Assembly (NCBI GenBank): GCA_017608575.1 | Contig: JAFCFP010000057.1 | Location: forward strand, 1-5,793 | Direction of reading: 5' to 3' | DNA: 5,793 bases | Origin: Candidatus Iainarchaeum sp. | GTDB taxonomy: Archaea; Iainarchaeota; Iainarchaeia; Iainarchaeales; DTGL01 | Shown here: in pieces, positions 1-4,380 of the stretch | Numbering within the stretch: the stretch's first letter is position 1 | Layout: every line of letters begins with the position of its first letter | Notes under the pieces: model-generated | What the model was told of the DNA's origin: nothing | Database searches by the model: none | Seen by the model: the letters and a program-made list of their open reading frames with translations, nothing else | Program-made: the position numbers and the translations under genes

Positions 1-422
1 GAAAGGGACAGCGCACAAAATTTGGTTTGGGAACACTGTTAGTGGCTGTTTACAACGATGAATTGGATCGCTTTGAGTCAGTGGCAAAAATTGGCACTGG
101 CATGACTGAAAAGCAATTGGAAAAACTGGAAAAAATTTTAAGCAAAACAAAAACACCCACCAAACCGGTTCGCGTGGAATCCGGTTTGGAACCGGATGTC
201 TGGGTTATGCCTGAGTATGTAATTGAAGTGCGCGCTGACGAAATAACAAAAAGCCCAGTGCACGCTTGTGCTCGAGGCGAATTAGGAGAAGGGCTGGCTT
301 TAAGGTTTCCGAGAATGATTCAATTGCGTTCTGACAGGTCAGCGGAACAGGCAACAACTGTGAGGGAAATTGTTAAAATGTTTGAACAACAAAGAAAAAT
401 TTCAACGGAGGAAAAACAGTGA
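1..422 (+). CDS. lig: ATP-dependent DNA ligase, C-terminal fragment (5' end outside window)
   Basis: Seals nicks in duplex DNA during replication and repair, using ATP through an enzyme-AMP intermediate. Only the last ~139 codons are present, read in frame from base 3 with no start in view; an apparent TTG start at 27 is internal, because KGQRTKFG upstream of it is still ligase-like sequence. The fragment is the OB-fold domain: the strand GTLLVAVYN, the segment KIGTGMTEKQ, then the conserved ending ALRFPRMIQLRSDRS (motif VI region) followed by ATTVREIVKMFEQQ. This ending is typical of archaeal and eukaryotic ligase I enzymes. The adenylation domain with the active-site lysine lies upstream and cannot be checked. 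The gene ends in TGA and shares four bases with the next gene, suggesting co-transcription and coupled translation. The family assignment is strong; completeness of the gene is unknown. Confidence 0.93.
   Translation, partial: KGQRTKFGLGTLLVAVYNDELDRFESVAKIGTGMTEKQLEKLEKILSKTKTPTKPVRVESGLEPDVWVMPEYVIEVRADEITKSPVHACARGELGEGLALRFPRMIQLRSDRSAEQATTVREIVKMFEQQRKISTEEKQ
407..411 (+). promoter_or_regulatory. Shine-Dalgarno site for the 77-residue membrane protein
   Basis: GGAGG lies seven bases before the GTG at 419, inside the last codons of the ligase gene. It is a strong, well-spaced ribosome binding site. It decides the GTG start and argues that the small overlapping gene is really translated. 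Confidence 0.75.
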
Positions 423-652
423 GGCATGGAAGGCTTTTTTTCTGGGAAAAAGTGATTGTTTTCATTGTTTCTTTTTTTCTCGTGCTTTTTTTTGGAGTGC
501 ATTTTAGGATTTGGAGCATTCAATGGACTGTTTATTTGTTTCGAGCGGAAAAATGGATTGAATTAGTGTTTGTTTTCTGTGTTGCCACAGGCATAACAAT
601 GCTTTTTTCAAAAATATTGCAATGGCATTTTCGCTTTGAGAGAACTCATTAA
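419..652 (+). CDS. Small two-helix membrane protein, unknown function
   Basis: A 77-residue protein of unrecognised family. It starts at GTG, the start codon overlapping the ligase stop (GTGA), and is served by GGAGG seven bases upstream. Two hydrophobic segments are clear: about residues 11-29 (rich in F, V, I and L) and about 46-65 (WIELVFVFCVATG onward). They are separated by a short aromatic stretch with W and Y plus RAEK; the N-terminus (RHGR) and C-terminus (HFRFERTH) are basic. Two helices with basic ends suggest both termini on the cytoplasmic side (inference). It probably belongs to the ligase transcript. Nothing in it suggests an enzyme. Its stop codon overlaps the stop of the convergent dph6. 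Confidence that it is a gene rests on the ribosome binding site and the coherent membrane topology. Confidence 0.7.
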   Translation: MRHGRLFFWEKVIVFIVSFFLVLFFGVHFRIWSIQWTVYLFRAEKWIELVFVFCVATGITMLFSKILQWHFRFERTH

Positions 653-1326
653 ACAAGAATTGCTTTTTTTATTTCCAGTTCGCCTCTAACGCCGTCCCAT
701 TTTTTTACTGCTTTTTTTATTTTAATCCTTTTTTTAAAAAAAGGAGCGTTTGTTACAAGTGTTTCAAATTCACCGCCTTCTCCTGCAAGAGAAATGTTGA
801 ATTTTTCTTTCAATTTTTTCAATTCAGCCAAACTTTTCCAGTCAAGTTTTCTTCCAAGCCAGTTTTCATTCAATCCAGCAGCATAAACTCCAACGATTAT
901 TATTTCAAGTTTTGTTTTTAGCATTTCTTCCAATAACTGCAATTGGTTGCAGTGCCATAAAGGTGCAAGCGATTTTAATCCAAGTTCGAAAGCAATTCGG
1001 TCAACTCTTTTTTTTTGGTACTCGGATGCCAGTGCGCCGCTTACAATTCCGTTGATTCCTATTTTTTCTTTTAGTTCTAACAATATTTCTTTTAGAATGC
1101 CGAGTTCTTTTTCTTTTCCTTCAGAGGTTTTGCCTATTAATAAGGGCAAATCCATTGCTTGAGCTGAAAGCTCTGTGAGTTGAATGTTTGGCAAGTGATA
1201 CATGTAGGAATTTTTATAAGTGGAATGGATTGTGACAAGGCATTCAATTGAGTGGTCCTGTTGTTTGGCGCAGTGTAATGCATACACTGAATCCTTTCCT
1301 CCACTGAATAGTGCTGCTAGTTTCAT
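649..1326 (-). CDS. dph6: Diphthine-ammonia ligase, Dph6 family
   Basis: Catalyses the last step of diphthamide formation: ATP-driven amidation of diphthine on a histidine of elongation factor 2, in the cytoplasm. The 225-residue product has the family's usual length. Near the N-terminus is the PP-loop SGGKDS (residues 8-13), which binds ATP. The middle has a segment typical of the family, VSGALASEYQ...RVDRI...GL...APLW (about 95-124), and near 182-191 is the signature GEGGEFETLV. A lysine-rich tail follows. I chose the ATG at 1326 (MKLAALFSGGKDS) over a TTG two codons upstream, because the ATG fits both the family start and the TATA spacing. It is transcribed divergently from gatD, and its TAA shares the palindrome TTAA with the stop of the convergent membrane-protein gene. 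Other PP-loop proteins of the same superfamily are the alternative, but the GEGGEFET motif favours Dph6. Confidence 0.9.
   Translation of the reverse strand: MKLAALFSGGKDSVYALHCAKQQDHSIECLVTIHSTYKNSYMYHLPNIQLTELSAQAMDLPLLIGKTSEGKEKELGILKEILLELKEKIGINGIVSGALASEYQKKRVDRIAFELGLKSLAPLWHCNQLQLLEEMLKTKLEIIIVGVYAAGLNENWLGRKLDWKSLAELKKLKEKFNISLAGEGGEFETLVTNAPFFKKRIKIKKAVKKWDGVRGELEIKKAILV
664..735 (+). terminator. Cluster of T7 tracts, candidate terminator of the ligase transcript
   Basis: Four runs of seven T occur on the plus strand (664-670, 700-706, 712-718, 729-735) just after the stop of the small membrane protein. Archaeal RNA polymerase commonly terminates at such U tracts. Because the neighbouring genes overlap tail to tail, the tracts lie inside the 3' end of dph6, where they are antisense Lys and Phe codons. 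They may therefore reflect the basic tail of that protein rather than selection for termination. Confidence 0.4.
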
Positions 1327-1344
1327 ATCCAAAAAGGGAATGGA

Positions 1345-1356
1345 TTTAATTAAAAA
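1345..1356 (-). promoter_or_regulatory. TATA-like box of dph6
   Basis: On the minus strand TTTTTAATTAAA is centred about 25 bases upstream of the ATG at 1326. This is where a TATA box should lie if transcription starts at or next to the start codon. The alternative TTG start at 1332 would be too close to the box, which supports the ATG. Confidence 0.55.
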
Positions 1357-1364
1357 CTTTTATT
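1356..1364 (+). promoter_or_regulatory. TATA-like box of gatD
   Basis: The AT-rich element ACTTTTATT is centred about 27 bases before the gatD ATG and is preceded by the A-rich stretch TAAAAA. No clear Shine-Dalgarno site precedes the ATG (GCGGTGCAATAA), so a leaderless gatD transcript is likely. The box abuts the oppositely oriented TATA-like element of dph6, so the two promoters share one short region. Confidence 0.5.
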
Positions 1365-1387
1365 GCCTTCTTTTTGCGGTGCAATAA

Positions 1388-2701
1388 ATGCTTGAATCGT
1401 TCCTTAAAAGGTATTCCCTCAAATATGGTGACATTGTGTTGTTGGAGTTTGAGGGAGAAGAATTCCAAGGCACTGTTTTGCCTGACAGTAATCCTCACAC
1501 ACTTGTTTTAAAGTTAAGCAATGGCTATAACGCTGGATTTGAATTGGAAAAGATTTCCAAGGTTAAAAAACTCGGCTCTGGAAAAAAAGCAGGAAAACCA
1601 GTTGAGAAAAAAATAAAGCAAACAATGAATTCTCCAAAGATCAGTATTTTGCATTTGGGTGGAACAGTGGCAAGCCGTGTGAACTATGAAAGAGGCGGTG
1701 TTATTGCTTCTTTTACGCCAAGCGAACTATTATCCAAGTTTCCTGAATTGTTGAAAATTGCCCAAATTAAACCGGTTTTTATTGAAAACATTATGTCAGA
1801 GGACATATTGTTTTCTCATTACTCAAAACTGGCTCGTGTTGTTAAAGAAGAAATTGAGTCAGGTGTTGATGGAATAATTGTAACGCATGGCACTGACACT
1901 TTGCATTATTCTGCTGCGGCTTTGAGTTTTATTTTTTCAAAACTTCCAATTCCAGTGCTTTTTGTTGGCTCGCAGAGGAGCAGTGATAGGCCAAGCAGTG
2001 ATGCAGCGGACAATTTATTGAATGCTGCTTTTTTTATTGCGAGTACTGATTTTGCTGGTTGTGCTGTGTGCATGCATGATTCAAGCAGTGATGGTTTTTC
2101 AGTTATTTTGCCAGGCACTCGCACTAGAAAAATGCATTCTTCGAGAAGGGATGCTTTTAGGGCAATTAATGCAGAACCAATTGCCAAAGTTAACTGGCAG
2201 AAAAAAACTGTGAGTTTTTTTTCACGCAATTTTGCGCGGAAGAAAAAGGTTTTAGGGATTGAATTGCTGGATAAATTTGAACCAAGAGTGGGAATTCTTT
2301 ATGCGCATCCGAACTTGCTTTCAGAAGAAATTGATTTTTTTCGCAAAAACAAATACAAGGGATTGGTGTTAATGGCCACGGGAATTGGCCACATGCCAAT
2401 TAACACCAGAGAGAATGAGAGAAACCTTAAAGCTCTTTCAATGCTTATAAAATCTGGATGTATTGTTTGTGTTACAACTCAATGCATTTATGGCAGAGTG
2501 CATGAAAACATTTACACTAATACGAGAAGGCTTCATTCTCTTGGAGCATTGTTCCTTGAAGACATGTTGCCAGAAACAGCGTTCATTAAACTAGCATGGC
2601 TTTTGGGAAATGAACCGCAGAATGCAAGGGAGTTAATGGTAAAAAACTTGCGTGGTGAATTATCAGAACGCAGATTGGGTGGAGAATTCAAGCCTTGTTG
2701 A
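1388..2701 (+). CDS. gatD: Glu-tRNA(Gln) amidotransferase subunit D
   Basis: GatD is the asparaginase-like subunit of the archaeal GatDE complex. It releases ammonia from an amide donor (glutamine or asparagine), and GatE uses that ammonia to convert Glu-tRNA(Gln) to Gln-tRNA(Gln). The 437-residue product is full length. Residues ~1-60 (YGDIVLLEFEGEEFQGTVLP) form the small N-terminal beta domain specific to GatD, and a basic linker ~64-80 leads into the type I asparaginase domain. Visible catalytic motifs are LGGTVAS with T93, HGTDT with T169 and D170, and RKMHSSRRDAF with K248, matching by family alignment the Thr-Thr-Asp-Lys set. GSQRSSDRPSSDAA (194-207) and GTRTRKMH are also typical. The C-terminal asparaginase subdomain (ATGIGHMP, TTQCIYGRV) is intact. 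The N-terminal domain and RKMHSSRRDAF separate it from a free asparaginase. gatE is not in the window. Confidence 0.96.
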   Translation: MLESFLKRYSLKYGDIVLLEFEGEEFQGTVLPDSNPHTLVLKLSNGYNAGFELEKISKVKKLGSGKKAGKPVEKKIKQTMNSPKISILHLGGTVASRVNYERGGVIASFTPSELLSKFPELLKIAQIKPVFIENIMSEDILFSHYSKLARVVKEEIESGVDGIIVTHGTDTLHYSAAALSFIFSKLPIPVLFVGSQRSSDRPSSDAADNLLNAAFFIASTDFAGCAVCMHDSSSDGFSVILPGTRTRKMHSSRRDAFRAINAEPIAKVNWQKKTVSFFSRNFARKKKVLGIELLDKFEPRVGILYAHPNLLSEEIDFFRKNKYKGLVLMATGIGHMPINTRENERNLKALSMLIKSGCIVCVTTQCIYGRVHENIYTNTRRLHSLGALFLEDMLPETAFIKLAWLLGNEPQNARELMVKNLRGELSERRLGGEFKPC

Positions 2702-2711
2702 ATTATTCGAA

Positions 2712-2722
2712 TTGTTTTCTTT
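2712..2722 (+). terminator. Weak T-rich tract after gatD
   Basis: TTGTTTTCTTT starts 11 bases after the gatD stop codon. It is a modest pyrimidine tract without a convincing hairpin, the only T-rich signal close to the stop that could end the gatD transcript before the oppositely oriented genes. Confidence 0.25.
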
Positions 2723-2868
2723 CCAAAAGCCATTTAAGACTTTTCCAGCTGGAACGAATTTGAAGCCATAGCGTCTTTTTAAATATTCGGCGAATTCTTT
2801 GTGTCTGTTTGTACGTTAATGCAAGGAAAAAATTGTTCCTCAGCCCGCCCATCAATCCTCATTCTTGC

Positions 2869-2891
2869 GTCAGATTCATCGTCAGTTCATC
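2869..2891. repeat. 11/12-base near-perfect tandem duplication
   Basis: On the plus strand GTCAGATTCATC (2869-2880) is directly followed by GTCAGTTCATC (2881-2891); the copies differ by one missing base. A net gain of 11 bases shifts the reading frame of the minus-strand remnant here, so this looks like the lesion that first broke that gene. Confidence 0.7.
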
Positions 2892-2935
2892 ATCGGAGTA
2901 TAGAATAATTCGTGGGAAGTTATTTTAATGTGGTT

Positions 2936-3346
2936 CTAGAGCATTCCGACTTCTTCTTTCATTTCCTGTGTCGTTTTTATTTTTACTCTTGTCTGTTTTT
3001 TGAATTCCTTGTCGTCGCTCCATATTATTGTGTCTTCTTTCAGCGCGCAGGCTAGATAGAGCCAGTCTTTCGGGTCAGTGGAGAGAGAGGCAGCTGCCGG
3101 CAGGTAGGGCTTTAATTCCTCATCCTTAGCGAACACAACTTGTTCCAAGAGTTTTTCGTAGAGCAACCGGAATTCTCTTTGGTTTCCTTGGTATTTCTTT
3201 TTTAGATAGGGAGCGTATTTTTGGAACTCCTTTAGGAGAAAGCGCGGTGCGAAAAGCTGGATTTCGGGAACGAACCAGATTCTCCTAGTCAGGCTCTTCT
3301 TCAGTAATGCGGAGAAGAGGATATTGGCGTCAACTGTTACCTTCAT
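2936..3346 (-). CDS. vapC: PIN-domain ribonuclease toxin, VapC type
   Basis: Probable toxin of a type II toxin-antitoxin pair: a metal-dependent RNase held inactive by the antitoxin encoded just upstream. The 136-residue protein has the acidic residues of the PIN fold in the expected order: D6 in VTVDANIL, E40 in LLKEF, D94 in STDPKDWLYLACAL, and D111/D112 in IIWSDDKEF. The catalytic quartet therefore looks intact. The domain fills nearly the whole protein. The ATG at 3346 lies 17 bases inside the end of the antitoxin gene and has AGAGG seven bases upstream, so translation is probably coupled to the antitoxin. The RNA target (tRNA, rRNA or mRNA) cannot be told from sequence. Hand-counted GC of 3001-3120 is about 52%, well above neighbouring genes, suggesting horizontal acquisition. 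The symbol denotes the family, not a proven orthologue. Confidence 0.85.
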   Translation of the reverse strand: MKVTVDANILFSALLKKSLTRRIWFVPEIQLFAPRFLLKEFQKYAPYLKKKYQGNQREFRLLYEKLLEQVVFAKDEELKPYLPAAASLSTDPKDWLYLACALKEDTIIWSDDKEFKKQTRVKIKTTQEMKEEVGML

Positions 3347-3572
3347 TCAAAAGCCTCTTGGCGTGCTTAGCCATTGACTTGTTCGCTTTTGATGAAAGCA
3401 GTTCAATATCCTTTTTGGTCAGACCGCTTTTTCCCACGAGTCTTTCAGCTACCTCAAAGTCATGCAGTTTCTTTTCAATCATTGTGCGGATTGCATTCGA
3501 CCAGCGCACTTCTGGGTGTTGCTTCATTTTCTGCCTTGTCTCATCACTAATGGAAAGGGTAATATTCGGCAT
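3330..3572 (-). CDS. vapB: Ribbon-helix-helix antitoxin, VapB type
   Basis: An 80-residue partner of the downstream PIN toxin. Residues 3-9 (NITLSIS) form the DNA-contacting beta strand of a ribbon-helix-helix fold. Helix A is about 10-21 (DETRQKMKQHPE) and helix B about 24-40 (RWSNAIRTMIEKKLHDFE). Residues 41-80, including LTKKDIELLSSKAN and a basic end, are the expected tail that wraps around and blocks the toxin. Antitoxins of this kind dimerise, bind a palindrome in their own promoter and repress the pair together with the toxin. A perfect inverted repeat lies eight bases upstream of the ATG, over the predicted transcription start, which fits such autoregulation. The gene overlaps the toxin gene by 17 bases, a usual arrangement. 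The antitoxin role is inferred from fold and neighbour; the fold call is firm. Confidence 0.87.
   Translation of the reverse strand: MPNITLSISDETRQKMKQHPEVRWSNAIRTMIEKKLHDFEVAERLVGKSGLTKKDIELLSSKANKSMAKHAKRLLNEGNS
3354..3358 (-). promoter_or_regulatory. Shine-Dalgarno site for the PIN toxin
   Basis: On the minus strand AGAGG ends seven bases before the toxin ATG and lies within the last codons of the antitoxin gene. It confirms the ATG at 3346 and indicates that the toxin is translated from the antitoxin mRNA. Confidence 0.6.
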
Positions 3573-3579
3573 AATAAAT

Positions 3580-3596
3580 CACATAATTATTATGTG
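3580..3596. promoter_or_regulatory. Palindromic operator candidate of the toxin-antitoxin pair
   Basis: CACATAAT and ATTATGTG form perfect 8-base arms around a single T. The site lies between the antitoxin TATA-like box and its ATG, covering the predicted transcription start near 3584. A ribbon-helix-helix dimer bound here would block transcription. A further TGTG...CACA half-site pair overlaps its right edge (3593-3606), possibly a second binding step. Binding by the antitoxin is inference from the family. Confidence 0.6.
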
Positions 3597-3606
3597 CCAA
3601 TACACA

Positions 3607-3613
3607 TTTTAAA
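3607..3613 (-). promoter_or_regulatory. TATA-like box of the toxin-antitoxin operon
   Basis: TTTAAAA on the minus strand is centred about 38 bases before the antitoxin ATG. Transcription would begin near 3584, giving a short leader with a weak ribosome binding site, GTGAT (3578-3582), rather than a leaderless mRNA. From here to 3723 I see only AT-rich sequence and no gene. Confidence 0.45.
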
Positions 3614-3723
3614 CATATTGTTTAACTATTGCTATATCAATGAGGGGGAGTTCTGTTTAATTGTCAGTTCTTCATTGGAACAATAAAATTAGTGTTTGTT
3701 TGTGTTTTTTAAGGATATTTTTT

Positions 3724-3740
3724 AAAGGAAAAAAGCCTTT
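3724..3740 (-). terminator. Candidate terminator of the 187-residue protein gene
   Basis: Read on the minus strand, AAAGG and CCTTT arms flank CTTTTTT, starting eight bases beyond the TAA of the upstream gene. The T6 tract is the probable archaeal termination signal; the five-base stem is weak. The gene itself ends in tandem TAA TAA stops. Confidence 0.5.
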
Positions 3741-3747
3741 TGACTTA

Positions 3748-4311
3748 TTATAAAAAATGCCTTGAGAGTTTAACCCTTATAAAGCGACCGCTTGCTTTAA
3801 TTTTTGAAAACGTTATTCCTGCACAAGCTCCATAGCCATGGGTTTTGTTGCTTGCTTTTTTAATTGCTCTGATTTTGCTGTATCTTGGCCTGTTTGTTCG
3901 ATGAGTTTTTGCTAAGTTCATTTCTTTAATGATTTCTTCAACTTTTAATTTTTCAATGTTTCTTCCACTTACAATGATTTCTGTTGCTCCAAGTGATTCA
4001 ATTCTTCCAATAAGTTTTTGCCAACCATAAATTGGGTCAGCCATTTCCCGTTTTGTTCCCACTATAAAAAAAGAATTGCTTTCTTTAAGGCCAAAGCTTT
4101 CAAGTTTTTCTCTTAATCTTGGAATGTCTTTGTGGTATTCCATTACAATTGTAATGAATTTTTCATGTCTTTTACTTTTAATAAATCGATCGAATTTTGG
4201 ATTAGGGTGAACCCAGTAGGGGTGTACAATAATTAGTGTTCTTTTTCCCTTGTTTGCTGCTGAAATCTTTTGCAGTTCTTTTGGTTTTATTAAGTCAAGT
4301 CTTTTGATCAT
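3748..4311 (-). CDS. Unrecognised alpha/beta protein
   Basis: A 187-residue soluble protein that I cannot assign to a family. Hydrophobic beta strands alternate with charged helices: RTLIIVHPYW (24-33), FITIVMEY (52-59), SFFIVGTKRE (80-89) and ATEIIVSGRN (109-118), a pattern resembling a Rossmann-like or flavodoxin-like fold. Notable polar residues are H30 and H35 in VHPYWVHPNP, HK at 60-61, and D92 in EMADPIYGW. The C-terminal part is distinct: a basic stretch KTHRTNRPRYSKIRAIKKA (135-153), then GYGACAGITFSKIKASGRF (159-177) and RVKLSRHF. There are no membrane segments or signal peptide. It lies 69 bases downstream of the methyltransferase-like gene on the same strand but has its own promoter-like region, with a repeat that may be an operator. 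The ATG at 4311 is placed correctly for a leaderless mRNA. An enzyme is plausible, but no function is claimed. Confidence 0.8.
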   Translation of the reverse strand: MIKRLDLIKPKELQKISAANKGKRTLIIVHPYWVHPNPKFDRFIKSKRHEKFITIVMEYHKDIPRLREKLESFGLKESNSFFIVGTKREMADPIYGWQKLIGRIESLGATEIIVSGRNIEKLKVEEIIKEMNLAKTHRTNRPRYSKIRAIKKASNKTHGYGACAGITFSKIKASGRFIRVKLSRHFL

Positions 4312-4323
4312 AGAAACTTTTTT

Positions 4324-4364
4324 TAAGTGGAAGATTAAAAATTTAACTAATCCACTTATAAGTG
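4324..4364. repeat. Three TAAGTG half-sites around a promoter, operator candidate
   Basis: TAAGTGGA (4324-4331) and its exact complement TCCACTTA (4351-4358) are separated by 19 bases that contain the TATA-like box. The second arm is also the left half of the perfect 12-base palindrome CACTTATAAGTG (4353-4364). There are thus three half-sites, one on the start-codon side of the TATA box and two on the other, consistent with a repressor covering the promoter. The palindrome core CTTATAAG could itself be a TATA box. The repeat also lies just after the stop of the upstream gene, but it is not followed by a T tract in the direction of transcription, so a terminator is less likely. Confidence 0.45.
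4334..4346 (-). promoter_or_regulatory. TATA-like box of the 187-residue protein gene
   Basis: TTAAATTTTTAAT on the minus strand is centred about 29 bases before the ATG at 4311. There is no good ribosome binding site upstream of the ATG (AAGTTTCT), so a leaderless mRNA is likely. The box sits exactly between the two arms of an 8-base inverted repeat. Confidence 0.5.
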
Positions 4365-4380
4365 AAAATAATTAAAGTAA

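Larger units (their letters stand above)
2663..2924 (-). pseudogene. Frameshifted remnant of an unrecognised protein gene
   Basis: No intact gene occupies this interval, but three consecutive minus-strand pieces in different frames read like natural protein. From 2924, NNFPRIILYSDDE; from about 2880, DESDARMRIDGRAEEQFFPCIN; from 2815, RTNRHKEFAEYLKRRYGF, then KFVPAGKVLNGFWKENN, reaching a TGA at 2663 inside the antisense of the gatD 3' end. The first break falls at an 11-base segment that is a near copy of the adjacent 12 bases; removing one copy joins the first two frames without a stop. The second break, near 2815, needs one lost base. No start codon is visible, so the 5' end is also missing or changed. 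Composition is GC-richer than flanking genes and like the adjacent toxin-antitoxin pair. I do not recognise the family; it may be a decayed cargo gene. Chance cannot be excluded without a search. Confidence 0.4.

Noticed and set aside
27..29. TTG as a start codon giving a 131-residue protein
   Set aside because: The ligase frame continues upstream to the window edge with family-like residues, so this codon is an internal leucine.
1993..2093. Repeated AAGCAGTGATG in gatD
   Set aside because: Both copies encode the same short SSD residue string within conserved GatD segments, so codon repetition explains them.
1906..2229. Minus-strand open frame of 107 codons within gatD
   Set aside because: gatD is unmistakable here by its catalytic motifs; the antisense frame has no promoter, ribosome site or family features.
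2869..2895. Minus-strand ATGATGA followed by CTGA, resembling C and D boxes of an archaeal guide RNA
   Set aside because: The boxes are only one base apart, leaving no room for a guide sequence, and the pattern is explained by the 11/12-base tandem duplication.
2886..2924. Remnant residues IILYSDD resemble IIWSDD at the end of the PIN toxin, suggesting a duplicated toxin end
   Set aside because: The similarity stops after the SDD; the following residues of the remnant do not match the toxin C-terminus.
3307..3612. Plus-strand open frame across the antitoxin gene
   Set aside because: It is antisense to a well-supported ribbon-helix-helix gene and crosses its promoter and operator.
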